Below the pieces are notes generated by a model that ran no database searches, had not been told where the DNA came from, and worked only from the letters and a program-made list of their open reading frames with translations. A DNA stretch of 45,184 bases from Bryobacterales bacterium (lineage in GTDB: Bacteria; Acidobacteriota; Terriglobia; Bryobacterales; Bryobacteraceae): contig JAEUQE010000045.1 of the NCBI GenBank assembly GCA_016789785.1, positions 1-45,184 of the forward strand, in the 5' to 3' direction. The position numbers and the translations under genes are program-made. Below, one piece after another: positions 8,818 to 17,316 of this stretch; the stretch's first letter is position 1, and each line of letters starts with the position of its first letter.

Positions 8818-10149
8818 ATGCGTAGAAGACAGTTCCTCAAATCGGCAGCGGCGGGAACGGCGGGCCTTGGCGCGCAAACCGCGCCTGCCTCCCGCCCGCC
8901 GAACATCGTGTTCGTGCTCGCCGACCAGTGGCGCGCCCAGACGCTTCCCTCCTCCGGCGATCGCGATCTCAATGCGCCGAACCTCGCGCGGCTGGCCAAC
9001 GAAGGCGTCCACTTCGATCGCGTCTATGCTTCCTATCCCGTCTGCACGCCCTCCCGCGCATCGCTGATCACCGGCCGCTTCCCGCATGCTTGCGGCATGC
9101 CTCGCAACAACCTGCTGCTCCCCGCGGATCAACCGTCCATCGCGGCGCAACTCCGGGGCGCGGGCTACGCCACCGGCTACATCGGCAAGTGGCATCTCGA
9201 TGGCGAAGAGAAACCCGGCTTCGTCCCACCCGGCCCTCGCCGCCGCGGTTTCGACTACTGGGCCGCCTTCAACCGGGGCCACGACTACTACCGCTCCACC
9301 TACTTCCGCGACGAGTCCACGCCGATCCTTGCCGAAGGCTTCGAGCCCGATTATCAGACCTCGCTCGCACAGGACTTCATCCGCCGTCAAAAACAAAATC
9401 CCTTCTATTTGTTTTTGTCCTGGGGGCCGCCGCACACGCCTCGCCGTCCGCCTAAGGACCTTTACGATCCCGCGCAATTCCGTCTCCGCCCCAACGTACC
9501 TGCCTCGTATGAGGCCGAAGCGCGGAAGGGCCACGCAGGTTACTACGGCCTCTGCACCGCGCTCGACACGGCCCTCGGACGGCTATTGAAGACGCTGGAT
9601 GAGGAGCAGCTCACACGCAACACCATCGTCGTCTTCACCTCCGAACACGGCGACATGCTTGGCTCGCACGGACTCGAATACAAGAATGTCGCCTTCGAGG
9701 AATCCGCCCGCGTCCCCCTGTTGATCCGCTATCCTGGCGCTCTCGAACCCGGCGCGCGAAGTGACATGCTGATCTCGAACATCGACCTCATGCCGACGCT
9801 GCTTTCGCTATGCGGCGCACAGGTCCCGTCCGAGGTGCAGGGCCGCGACCTCTCGGCCTTGCTGCGCACCGGCAAAGGCGCCCGTCCCGAGTCCATCTTT
9901 GCTGAAGGACAAATGGGCGGCGAAGGGGAGTGGCGCATGGTGGTCCGCGGATTTGACAAGTTGGTTGTCAATCGTGCCGGCGAGATCACGCACCTCTTCA
10001 ATCTCGGCGAGGATCCCTACGAGCAGTCGAACCTCGTCAACTCGCGGGCACACCGCCGGGCGAAGGATGAACTGCTTGCACTGCTTCGTGACTGGCAAAG
10101 GAGAACTCAGGATGGACGAACAGGGTCCGGACTTCGCACACGTGGATGA
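8818..10149 (+). CDS. Tat-exported sulfatase
   Basis: The protein (443 residues from ATG 8818) belongs to the type I sulfatase/alkaline phosphatase superfamily. The sulfatase signature C-T-P-S-R-A-S-L-I-T-G-R contains Cys76, which would be converted to formylglycine. Metal-site motifs 'ADQWR', 'GKWHL' and 'SEHGDMLGSHG' are present. The N-terminal 'RRRQFLKSAAAGTAG' is a good Tat signal. An upstream TTG at 8797 would place seven residues before it, which is why I prefer 8818. It probably desulfates a sulfated polysaccharide or small ester outside the cytoplasm. No anaerobic maturase or SUMF-like gene is nearby. Its 3' end overlaps the next gene by 38 bases. Confidence 0.88.
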   Translation: MRRRQFLKSAAAGTAGLGAQTAPASRPPNIVFVLADQWRAQTLPSSGDRDLNAPNLARLANEGVHFDRVYASYPVCTPSRASLITGRFPHACGMPRNNLLLPADQPSIAAQLRGAGYATGYIGKWHLDGEEKPGFVPPGPRRRGFDYWAAFNRGHDYYRSTYFRDESTPILAEGFEPDYQTSLAQDFIRRQKQNPFYLFLSWGPPHTPRRPPKDLYDPAQFRLRPNVPASYEAEARKGHAGYYGLCTALDTALGRLLKTLDEEQLTRNTIVVFTSEHGDMLGSHGLEYKNVAFEESARVPLLIRYPGALEPGARSDMLISNIDLMPTLLSLCGAQVPSEVQGRDLSALLRTGKGARPESIFAEGQMGGEGEWRMVVRGFDKLVVNRAGEITHLFNLGEDPYEQSNLVNSRAHRRAKDELLALLRDWQRRTQDGRTGSGLRTRG

Positions 10150-10849
10150 ATCGCTGCGGTTCATCGGCGTCGTGCGATCCGAAATCCGCGAGCGCAAAGC
10201 GATGCCCGCATTCGGCGTGCCGGCGGTGGTCGAACTCTTCCCTGATTTCGCGGACGGCCTGCTTCACATCGGCAAGCACTCGCATTTCTGGGTTTTGGCG
10301 TGGCTGATGGTGAAGCCCGAGCGCAACGTGCTTCAAGTGACTCCTCGTGGTGCGCAGGAAGGTTCGCTCCACGGTGTGTTTGCCGTGCGCTCCCCGGCGC
10401 GCCCGAATCCGATCGGACTCACGGCCTCCAAGCTCGTGCGCCAGGACGGCTTGAGGCTCCATTTCGATTGCCTCGACTTCCTTGACGGCACACCGGTGCT
10501 GGATATCAAGCCGTACTTCGTCACGCGCGACCTGATTGCCGCCGCGAACAACGCCACCATCGGCCGCCCTCGCGATGAAGCCGCGCTACTCGATTCGTTA
10601 CGCTATCAAGCGGCACACGGGTTGCATGGTGACCATGCCGACATCGATCTCGCCATCCGCATCCTCCACCAGTACCGGCTGCAGCACACACATCTGGCCG
10701 AGCCTGCGCAGTGGACCATCATCGCCCCGCGCACGAGGCCCTATCTCATCGACGCGCTGATGGCCTTGACGCGCACCACCTTCACGCGCGGCCTCTCGCT
10801 ATGGGACGACGCAGCCGTCTCCGTCAACGGCATCCGCTACGGTGCCTGA
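10112..10849 (+). CDS. TrmO/TsaA-like tRNA (adenine-N6)-methyltransferase
   Basis: The protein has 245 residues from ATG 10112, which is preceded by AGGAG at the right distance. Residues about 14-140 form the TsaA (TrmO N-terminal) domain: 'FIGVVRSEIRER', 'PARPNPIGLTASKLV' and 'GTPVLDIKPY' match its conserved blocks. TrmO methylates N6 of t6A37 in tRNA(Thr) using SAM. The C-terminal 100 residues do not resemble the Escherichia coli TrmO tail as I know it and may be a separate domain. The gene starts inside the sulfatase gene, so the two are translationally linked although their functions seem unrelated. Confidence 0.75.
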   Translation: MDEQGPDFAHVDESLRFIGVVRSEIRERKAMPAFGVPAVVELFPDFADGLLHIGKHSHFWVLAWLMVKPERNVLQVTPRGAQEGSLHGVFAVRSPARPNPIGLTASKLVRQDGLRLHFDCLDFLDGTPVLDIKPYFVTRDLIAAANNATIGRPRDEAALLDSLRYQAAHGLHGDHADIDLAIRILHQYRLQHTHLAEPAQWTIIAPRTRPYLIDALMALTRTTFTRGLSLWDDAAVSVNGIRYGA

Positions 10850-10869
10850 TCTGTCTGACTCATGCATCC

Positions 10870-10913
10870 GTAACGCACGCTTCAGCGTGTCGCGCCGAGA
10901 ATCGTCTCGGCGC
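10870..10913 (-). repeat. Two-hairpin structured element, copy 1
   Basis: Read on the minus strand, this 44-nt element has a 9-bp stem (arm GCGCCGAGA) with a 4-nt loop, a GA linker, a 5-bp stem (arm CACGC) with loop TGAA, and the tail CGTTAC. It starts about 40 bases beyond the stop of the ADOP permease and lies in the gap between that gene and trmO. A second element at 22348-22391 has the identical layout with six compensated base-pair changes. There is no T-run, so it is not a classical terminator. Confidence 0.85.
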
Positions 10914-10952
10914 CTGTGCCCGTGAGCCGAATCGTGTCGAAGGCGAAACTAT

Positions 10953-13301
10953 CTACTGCCGCAACAGCGCTGCTGGTGAGATCGCTGCCGTTCGCGCAAC
11001 CGGACGCAAGGCCGCCACGATCAGCATCGCCACCAACAAAACAGCCGTCCCAATCAATGCCCATGGATCGGCCGGAGTCATCTGATAGAGTTGGACCCTC
11101 AGCATGCCCGCCGCGCTGACCGCAAGCCACGTTCCGGCCAGCAGACCGACACCCACCGGCCCAGCGAACTCCCGCACCAGCGCCACTCGCACCGCGCCCG
11201 GCTGCGCCCCCAACGCGAATCGAATCGCGAAGTCGCGAGCCTGCAACCGCAGCGTGTAACTCATCACTCCATACACGCCTACCATCGTCAGCACGCCCGC
11301 CAGTACCGCAAACACCGTCAGCAGCATCAGCGAGAAACTGCGCAACGCAAGCGACTCACGGCGCAGATTGTCAAGCGCACCGTGCATGCGGATGACGGCA
11401 TTCGGGGCAACTGAACGGATTGCCGCTGACACTTCGTGTGCCGCCGCCTTCCCTCTCACCAAAATCGTCATCTTCGTCGACACGTTCAAGGAGTAGATCA
11501 CCGGCTGCGGACTCGTCTCAAGCCCCAGGTCCCTGACATCCCCCACCACCCCGACCACCTCCACTTCCTTCGGATGGCTTGTGCCCGCATTCATCACAAT
11601 CTTGCGGCCAACCGGACTCCTACCGGCAAAGTAGCGCCGCGCCAGAGCCTCGTTCACCAGAAGCCGGTCCTGCCCGTAGTCGCGCTCCTCCAGAAGCCTC
11701 CCTGTCCGAAGCGGAATCCCGAGCGTTGCAAAGTAGTCCGGCGTCACCCAACGCATCTGCGCCACGGCCGTTCCAGCGTCCCGCTTGGCTTCTCCCGCCA
11801 CCTCAAAGCGGCTCGCGAATCGATTCGTTTCCGAGGGGCGCAATGCCTGCGGAGCCACGTTCACCGCAGCCACGGCCACTACTCCGGGCAACGCACGAAG
11901 CGCGGGCTCGATCTGCTGCCGGAACGCGCTTTCACTTGCCTTCCAATCCGGCCGGTACTCGGACCAGTCCACAGCCAGCACACCTTGCGCCTGAAATCCG
12001 GGATCCTCGCGCAGAAGCATCGCATAACTGCGTCCCAACAAGGCAGCCGTGGCGATCACCGCCAACCCCAGCGCCAACTCGGCAGCCACCAGCCACCGTC
12101 CAAATCCCGAACGCCTCCGTTTCGATGCCTGATGCAGATCAGCGTGCAGTGCATGAAATACCGACGGCAAAGCCACAAACACAGCCACTGCCACGGTCGC
12201 CAGCAGACCTGCCCCAATCGCCCCCGGCGATACCGAAGTGGCGGCCAGCCGCGGAATCTCTGGCGCCAGCCGGAGCAAGAGCGGCAATGCCGCTGCGGCG
12301 AGAACCGCACCCACCACTCCCCCTGCGACCGCGACCGCCACATTCTCGGCCAGCACCAGCCTCACCACTCGCAGCGCGCTCGCGCCCAAGGCGAACCGCA
12401 CCGCAAACTCGCTCGTCCGCCCAACCGTTCGCACCAGCACCAGATGCGCCACATTCCCGCATGCCAGCAACAACACCAGCGACACCGCAGCCGCGGCGAT
12501 CATCAGCGTTGGGCCAGCTTCCCGTGTAATCCAGCCGGCAAGCGGATTCACGGCCGCGCCGAAGCGGGAGTTCATGTCCGGATGCCGTTCCGCCAATGCA
12601 CGCGCGATCGCCGTCATCTCGGCCTGCGCAGCCTCGCGGCTGACACCCGGCTTCAGGCGTGCAATCACCTCCAACGCATGGAACCGCCGCGACTCCGTCA
12701 AGGCGATGTCCAGAAACCCCAACCCCATCCACACTTCGCCCCAGGATGGAAGAACTTCGGCTTGCCGTACAACACCCACCACCGTCACCGGCCAGTCCAT
12801 CAGCCGGATTTGGCGGCCAATGACTTTCGCATCACCATTCAACCGGTGCCTCCAAAGCGACTCGCTGATCACCACCACGGGCTGCTTGCCACGCTCCTCC
12901 TCCGGCGTGTAGAAGCGCCCCATCAGCGGCTGAACGCCGAGCATCGGATACATTCCAGCCGACGCTTGCACGATATGCACGTCATGCATCTGCCCATCGT
13001 CGCCGCGCATGCGCCATTTGTTCATGGCTTGAAACGTGTGCGCGGCGATATTGGAGTAACTCCTCGCCATCTTCTGCCAATCGAAGAAATCCGGCGCGGA
13101 GACCTGCGTTGCCGGGTAGTCGGGATGGGTCTGCCCAATGTGGACCAGCCGGCCCGGATCGCGATACGGCAGTGGATCCAACAGCACCTGTTGAAGCACC
13201 GTGAATACCGCGACGTTCCCGCCAATGCCGAGCCCGATCGTAAGAATCGCTGACGCCGTGAAGGCAGGCGCGCGAAGCAGCCTGCGAATGGCCGTGCGCA
13301 T
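10953..13301 (-). CDS. ADOP-family MacB/FtsX permease
   Basis: The 782-residue protein matches the duplicated permeases that acidobacteria carry in many copies, usually without an adjacent ATPase. An N-terminal helix (about 12-35, 'ILTIGLGIGGNVAVFTVL') and a MacB-like periplasmic domain (about 45-240, with 'VSAPDFFDWQ') precede three helices (about 270-400). A second periplasmic region (about 430-640) and a final FtsX helix set (about 655-780) follow. It may take part in export or in envelope mechanotransmission; the ATPase partner and substrate are unknown. There is no clear ribosome binding site at ATG 13301. The gene is divergent from the kinase gene, with about 130 bases between the starts. 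Confidence 0.85.
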   Translation of the reverse strand: MRTAIRRLLRAPAFTASAILTIGLGIGGNVAVFTVLQQVLLDPLPYRDPGRLVHIGQTHPDYPATQVSAPDFFDWQKMARSYSNIAAHTFQAMNKWRMRGDDGQMHDVHIVQASAGMYPMLGVQPLMGRFYTPEEERGKQPVVVISESLWRHRLNGDAKVIGRQIRLMDWPVTVVGVVRQAEVLPSWGEVWMGLGFLDIALTESRRFHALEVIARLKPGVSREAAQAEMTAIARALAERHPDMNSRFGAAVNPLAGWITREAGPTLMIAAAAVSLVLLLACGNVAHLVLVRTVGRTSEFAVRFALGASALRVVRLVLAENVAVAVAGGVVGAVLAAAALPLLLRLAPEIPRLAATSVSPGAIGAGLLATVAVAVFVALPSVFHALHADLHQASKRRRSGFGRWLVAAELALGLAVIATAALLGRSYAMLLREDPGFQAQGVLAVDWSEYRPDWKASESAFRQQIEPALRALPGVVAVAAVNVAPQALRPSETNRFASRFEVAGEAKRDAGTAVAQMRWVTPDYFATLGIPLRTGRLLEERDYGQDRLLVNEALARRYFAGRSPVGRKIVMNAGTSHPKEVEVVGVVGDVRDLGLETSPQPVIYSLNVSTKMTILVRGKAAAHEVSAAIRSVAPNAVIRMHGALDNLRRESLALRSFSLMLLTVFAVLAGVLTMVGVYGVMSYTLRLQARDFAIRFALGAQPGAVRVALVREFAGPVGVGLLAGTWLAVSAAGMLRVQLYQMTPADPWALIGTAVLLVAMLIVAALRPVARTAAISPAALLRQ

Positions 13302-13430
13302 TCACTCATGTTAGTACACGTTTCGTGAGTAAGTGATCGGACCGGCGCAAACATCAGCCAGCCACAAAACCACGGCAACCGGACTCCGCTAAGATGGTCA
13401 GCGCAGACTTGTTCCACGGCCCGCACCCAC

Positions 13431-16046
13431 ATGACCGAACTCGAACGCATCTTTCACGGCGCTCTCGAACTCCCGCCCTCCCACCGGGCCGGCTTCGTCG
13501 AGAACGCATGCCGCGGTAATCCGGAACTGGCCGCGCAAATCGAGTCCCTGCTCCGCCATCAACAGGAACCCACTGCCCAACTCGCGGCCGCCATCGAACC
13601 AGCCGCCGCGGAATTCAGCGCCACGCAACACTACTCCGGCATCCCTCCAGGCACCGCCCTCGGACCCTACCGCATCGAGCGGAAACTCGGCGAAGGCGGC
13701 ATGGGCGCGGTGTATCTCGCCGAAGATCCCCGTCTCCACCGCAATGTCGCCATCAAGGTAATCCGGCACCGCCTCGGCGACGGCGACGCCGCACGCGCAC
13801 GATTCCATCGCGAAGCCCGTTCCGCCGCGGCTCTGGCGCATGGCAACATCGCCGTCCTCCACGACTTCGGAGAAACTGCCGGCATGCCCTGGCTCGTCAT
13901 GGAGTACGTTCCCGGCTGGCCTCTCCGCTCACGTCTCCGCGACGGTCCCCTCGGCGAAGCACTCATCCGCAAATACGCCAACCAACTGGCAGCCGCTCTC
14001 GAACATGCCCACTCCCGAGGTGTCATTCACCGCGACATCAAACCCGAGAACATCCTCCTCACGGAAGACGGCAACATCAAGGTCATCGACTTCGGAATTG
14101 CCACCATGCTTCGCGACCCTGCCCAGGATCGCGATTCCCTCGGAACGCCCGCTTACATGGCCCCCGAACTCCTCCGTGGAAGCCCCGCCTCCGAAGCCTG
14201 CGATGTCTACAGCATCGGAGCCGTTCTCTTCGAGATGGCCTACGGCACCCGCCCCTCTTCCGGTTCCGAAAGCACGTCCGGCCGCCAACTCAATCCCTCG
14301 CTTTCACCGGCCCTGGCAGCCTTGATCCAACGTTGCCTCGCAACAGAGCCGGGCCGGCGATGGCCCGATGCGGCTCGGTTGCTGGCAGCGCTCCGGTCTC
14401 TCCCGGAAGCTGACCCGACGCCCTCCATCGCAATCACTGACCTGGTGAACCTCAGCGGGGATCCCGCGCACGACTGGCTGGGGACCGGTATCGCCGAGAC
14501 GCTCGCCGCCCGCTTTGCCAAACTCCCCGGGATCCGCGTCACCAACCGCGCCCGCGTGCGCCAAACAGCGTTGGCACTGGATGACCCCGCCTCGATCGGG
14601 CAATCGCTGGAAGCCGCCTACGTCGTTACCGGAAGTTTTCAGTGCATCGCCAACCGCGTCCGCATTACGGTCACGCTCACAACCACCGCATCGGGAAGCG
14701 TCCTCCTCGCTGAGACGGTGGATGGCAACTACGACGAGTTGTTCGATCTTCAAGACCGCACCGCCGCTTTGGTCGCTGGTTGCCTCCCGAGACCAGGCAT
14801 GGCGGGCCCGCCAGTACAGCCGCCCGCCGACACTCGCAACATGAGCGCGTTTGAGCACTACACGAAGGGCCGCCGGCTCATGTGGGAGATGGGTCCCCGT
14901 TCGCTCAGCGGCGCCATCACCCACTTCGAACAGGCGCTTGAATTGGACCCCGGCTACGCCCATCCCCGTTCCGCGCTCGGCACCACCTATGCCCTGCTCT
15001 TCCTCAGAACCTCGAACGTGGAGGACGTTCAGCGCGCTTCGGTTCACCTCGAACGCGCCATCGCCATCGATCCCGAACTCGCCGAGCCCTATCCATGGCT
15101 GGCATATGTACGCATTCGCAAGAACGATCCGCGTGGCGCTTTCGCGGCCGGCAAAAAAGGTGTGGAACTGCAGCCGGATCTCCCCGAGGCGCAGTATTTC
15201 TATGGCGGCCTGCACTACATGATTTCGGAATCAGGAGGCCGCGTGGCCAAAGGCGTCCAGGCGCTCGCCGAAGCCATCCGTTTGCAGCCGCGCTTCCACC
15301 CGGCTTGGCTCGTGCTGGGCGCGGCAGCCGCGTTTGGAGGCCGGCATGACTCCGCCATCCAAATCCTCTCATCGGCGATCACGTTGGAGGATTGGCCTGA
15401 ACTTTCCTATCGCTTCGTCGGGGCCCAGACACTCCGTGCCACCGCCTTGTTCCGGCAGTTCCGGTGGAGCGAGAGCCGCCAGCGTTTCGAGGAAGCCATC
15501 ACCGCACTGAACCACGGCCCGGAGCACGTGTACAAGGAATGCTTCCTCGTACTCAGCGCGTGCGGACTGGGCGACATCGCTCTCCGTCTCGGAGATCCCA
15601 CCGCGGCCTTGAACCACTACAGGCATGGCTGGAGAATCGTCAAGGAATCGCCACGAATCGCCGGTAATGCACGTCTGCTCCTGCGCGCCTCCCTGGGACT
15701 CTCCGCGGCCTACGCGGCACAAGGCGAAACGGCACGCGCCCGGCATCTCTATGAAGATTGCCTCGAACAACTGCCATCGGCCGCTACTACTTCCACAGTG
15801 ACATTTGAGTGCGGACTCGCACAGTTGCATCTTTGCTTCGCAGTCGCGGCTTTGCGGTTGGGAGAAGCGCAGCGGGCCGAGGCGCACGTGCAGAGCGCGG
15901 CGGAGTATCAATGGCAGGATCTGCCTTGGCTGCTGGGCGATCCCGAACTCGAGCCCCTGCGACACACCGGGCCCTACCGTGCCCTGGTGACGGACCTCGA
16001 AGCGGAATCCGATTGGGATGCCCCCGTGCCCAACCTACCCATTTGA
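13431..16046 (+). CDS. Ser/Thr protein kinase with TPR repeats
   Basis: The protein has 871 residues. Residues 1-45 carry the helical segment seen in ECF-sigma-linked kinases ('LERIFHGALELPPSHRAGFV'). The kinase domain spans about 80-335: glycine loop GEGGMGAVY (near 86), VAIKVI lysine, HRDIKPEN (near 200), DFG (near 218) and GTPAYMAPE, so it appears catalytically complete. Residues about 335-455 resemble the TolB/FlgO-like domain found before TPR arrays in CadC- and cyclase-type regulators. TPRs fill about 470-840. No transmembrane helix is evident, so it is probably cytoplasmic. Its 3' end overlaps the ECF sigma gene tail-to-tail by 12 bases, and the two likely belong to one signalling module. 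Confidence 0.88.
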   Translation: MTELERIFHGALELPPSHRAGFVENACRGNPELAAQIESLLRHQQEPTAQLAAAIEPAAAEFSATQHYSGIPPGTALGPYRIERKLGEGGMGAVYLAEDPRLHRNVAIKVIRHRLGDGDAARARFHREARSAAALAHGNIAVLHDFGETAGMPWLVMEYVPGWPLRSRLRDGPLGEALIRKYANQLAAALEHAHSRGVIHRDIKPENILLTEDGNIKVIDFGIATMLRDPAQDRDSLGTPAYMAPELLRGSPASEACDVYSIGAVLFEMAYGTRPSSGSESTSGRQLNPSLSPALAALIQRCLATEPGRRWPDAARLLAALRSLPEADPTPSIAITDLVNLSGDPAHDWLGTGIAETLAARFAKLPGIRVTNRARVRQTALALDDPASIGQSLEAAYVVTGSFQCIANRVRITVTLTTTASGSVLLAETVDGNYDELFDLQDRTAALVAGCLPRPGMAGPPVQPPADTRNMSAFEHYTKGRRLMWEMGPRSLSGAITHFEQALELDPGYAHPRSALGTTYALLFLRTSNVEDVQRASVHLERAIAIDPELAEPYPWLAYVRIRKNDPRGAFAAGKKGVELQPDLPEAQYFYGGLHYMISESGGRVAKGVQALAEAIRLQPRFHPAWLVLGAAAAFGGRHDSAIQILSSAITLEDWPELSYRFVGAQTLRATALFRQFRWSESRQRFEEAITALNHGPEHVYKECFLVLSACGLGDIALRLGDPTAALNHYRHGWRIVKESPRIAGNARLLLRASLGLSAAYAAQGETARARHLYEDCLEQLPSAATTSTVTFECGLAQLHLCFAVAALRLGEAQRAEAHVQSAAEYQWQDLPWLLGDPELEPLRHTGPYRALVTDLEAESDWDAPVPNLPI

Positions 16047-16613
16047 CCGCTCGTGGCCAAGTTCACGCGCGAGCCACGCCTTCGCAAACTGCCAGTCCCG
16101 CACCACAGTCCGCAGCGAAACGCCGAGAATCTCCGCGGCCTCCTCATTCGAGAACCCCGCGAACAGCCTCAGTTCGACGAGCTGACCCTTTCTTGGATCG
16201 AACTTCTCCAGGCTGCGGAGCGCATCGTCCAAGGCAGTCAGCTCGACGGAGGATTCAGGTGCAACCCGTAGTGCGTCCTCGAAATCCACTTGAATCCAAT
16301 CGCCTCCACGTTTTGGCCCGCGGCGGGCACGCGCATGATCGACAAGGATCCTTCGCATGATTTGTGCCGACAGCGCAAAAAACTGACTGCGGTTCTCCCA
16401 TCCGCTCGGTTGCACGCCCAGCAGGCGCAGATACGCCTCGTGCACCAGTGCCGTCGTTTGAAGCGTTGGGTTGCCCGGCTCCCGGTCCAGATAAGCCGCC
16501 GCAATCCGCTTGAGTTCCTCCATCACGACGGGCATCAGCAGATCGAGCGCGCCCCGGTTGCCGCCTTTCCATTCGGACAGTAGCTGTGTGATCTCCGAGG
16601 GATCGAGCGCCAT
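16035..16613 (-). CDS. ECF RNA polymerase sigma factor (TIGR02999 type)
   Basis: The protein has 192 residues from ATG 16613; a TTG at 16619 is a weaker alternative. Region 2 covers about 8-95 ('LDLLMPVVMEELKRIAAAYL', 'TALVHEAYLRLL', 'RSQFFALSAQIMRRILVDHARAR'). Region 4 covers about 125-185 ('LRLFAGFSNEEAAEILGVSLRTVVRDWQFAKAWL'), a typical helix-turn-helix. The 'ILVDHARAR' block is characteristic of the group found with Ser/Thr kinases in acidobacteria and planctomycetes. No anti-sigma gene is adjacent, and control by the convergent kinase is a reasonable inference. The other window member of this family is at 44522-45118. Confidence 0.88.
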   Translation of the reverse strand: MALDPSEITQLLSEWKGGNRGALDLLMPVVMEELKRIAAAYLDREPGNPTLQTTALVHEAYLRLLGVQPSGWENRSQFFALSAQIMRRILVDHARARRGPKRGGDWIQVDFEDALRVAPESSVELTALDDALRSLEKFDPRKGQLVELRLFAGFSNEEAAEILGVSLRTVVRDWQFAKAWLARELGHERSNG

Positions 16614-16687
16614 CCTCAAAAAATAACATGATGGATGGCGCGTACCGCCCTTCGGCTCCGCTCGCTAGTTTGAGGAGGTTCTTACCA

Positions 16688-17200
16688 ATGAACGAACGAC
16701 GTAACTTCTTGCGGGCCGCCAGTGTTGCTGTTCCGGCGGCGGCAACTTTGCTACTCACCAGCGGAGTATCTCAGGCTCAGGATGGCGACGTGAGGGAGTT
16801 TCTCGGCGCATGGACCACAGTCCATTCCCTGCCGTTTCCCCCGGGTGCTTTTCAGGAATTTCTGGTGTTTTCGAGCGGCGGTGCCCTGATGGAAACAAAC
16901 TCTTTCCTGAATAACCGCAGCAGCCTGGATTTTTCTCCTTTTGGGTTACCCGCGTCCCTTAGCGCCAGTGACGGTTTCGGCAACTGGGAACGCACCGGCC
17001 CCGGCAGAGTATCGGTGGCGTTTCGCAAAATGCTCTTCGATGGGGACTCCAACTTCATCGGCGAACTGCGCGCCGCCGGCACACTCCGGAGTGATGGGAA
17101 GAAACTCACCGGCGAGTGGATCGTGGAAGTGCGAGATCCCAACGACAAGCTCCTGGTGCCTCTCGGCCCGGCGACGTCCGAGGGCACTCGCATCGCCTGA
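16688..17200 (+). CDS. Small Tat-exported protein, function unknown
   Basis: The protein has 170 residues. ATG 16688 is favoured because it is preceded by GAGGAGG at about 11 bases and opens a Tat-like signal 'ERRNFLRAASVAVPAAATLLLTSGVSQAQ'. The mature part (about 35-170) is predicted to be mostly beta strand: 'FLGAWTTVHSLPF...FQEFLVFSSGGALMETNS', then 'GFGNWERTGPGRVSVAF' and 'LRSDGKKLTGEWIVEVRDP'. This layout (starting 'G-x-W', ending with alternating strands) resembles small lipocalin-like secreted proteins, but the match is weak. It is divergent from the ECF sigma gene with only about 75 bases between the starts, so the two may share a control region. Confidence 0.65.
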   Translation: MNERRNFLRAASVAVPAAATLLLTSGVSQAQDGDVREFLGAWTTVHSLPFPPGAFQEFLVFSSGGALMETNSFLNNRSSLDFSPFGLPASLSASDGFGNWERTGPGRVSVAFRKMLFDGDSNFIGELRAAGTLRSDGKKLTGEWIVEVRDPNDKLLVPLGPATSEGTRIA

Positions 17201-17257
17201 CCGTTGCCACGTCGGCCCGGCGGAACCACAGCCTCGCCCGCCGGCTGAGCGGAGCGC

Positions 17258-17289
17258 GGTAGAGCCGCCCATCCTTGCTCGGCTCTACC
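17258..17289. terminator. Strong 10-bp hairpin after the Tat-exported protein
   Basis: GGTAGAGCCG (17258-17267) is matched exactly by its reverse complement at 17280-17289, with a 12-base loop. It lies 58 bases beyond the stop at 17200 and just before the next gene. There is no T-run, so a factor-independent terminator is uncertain. It may instead be a dispersed intergenic palindrome. It does not share the layout of the two-hairpin element seen elsewhere in the window. Confidence 0.45.
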
Positions 17290-17316
17290 CCTTCCACTCT
17301 CAATGTTCGGTAGTCG

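Noticed and set aside
11436..13253. A 605-codon open frame antisense to the ADOP permease gene
   Set aside because: It is rich in His, Arg, Pro and Gln and shows no domain, while the opposite strand encodes a well-matched permease. Long antisense frames are expected in GC-rich genes.
13302..13430. Shared operator between the ADOP permease and kinase genes
   Set aside because: Only imperfect inverted repeats (for example around CACG-TTT-CGTG) are visible, too weak to support a site.
17258..17289. Third copy of the two-hairpin element
   Set aside because: Stem and loop lengths differ, and there is no TGAA stem or CGTTAC tail.
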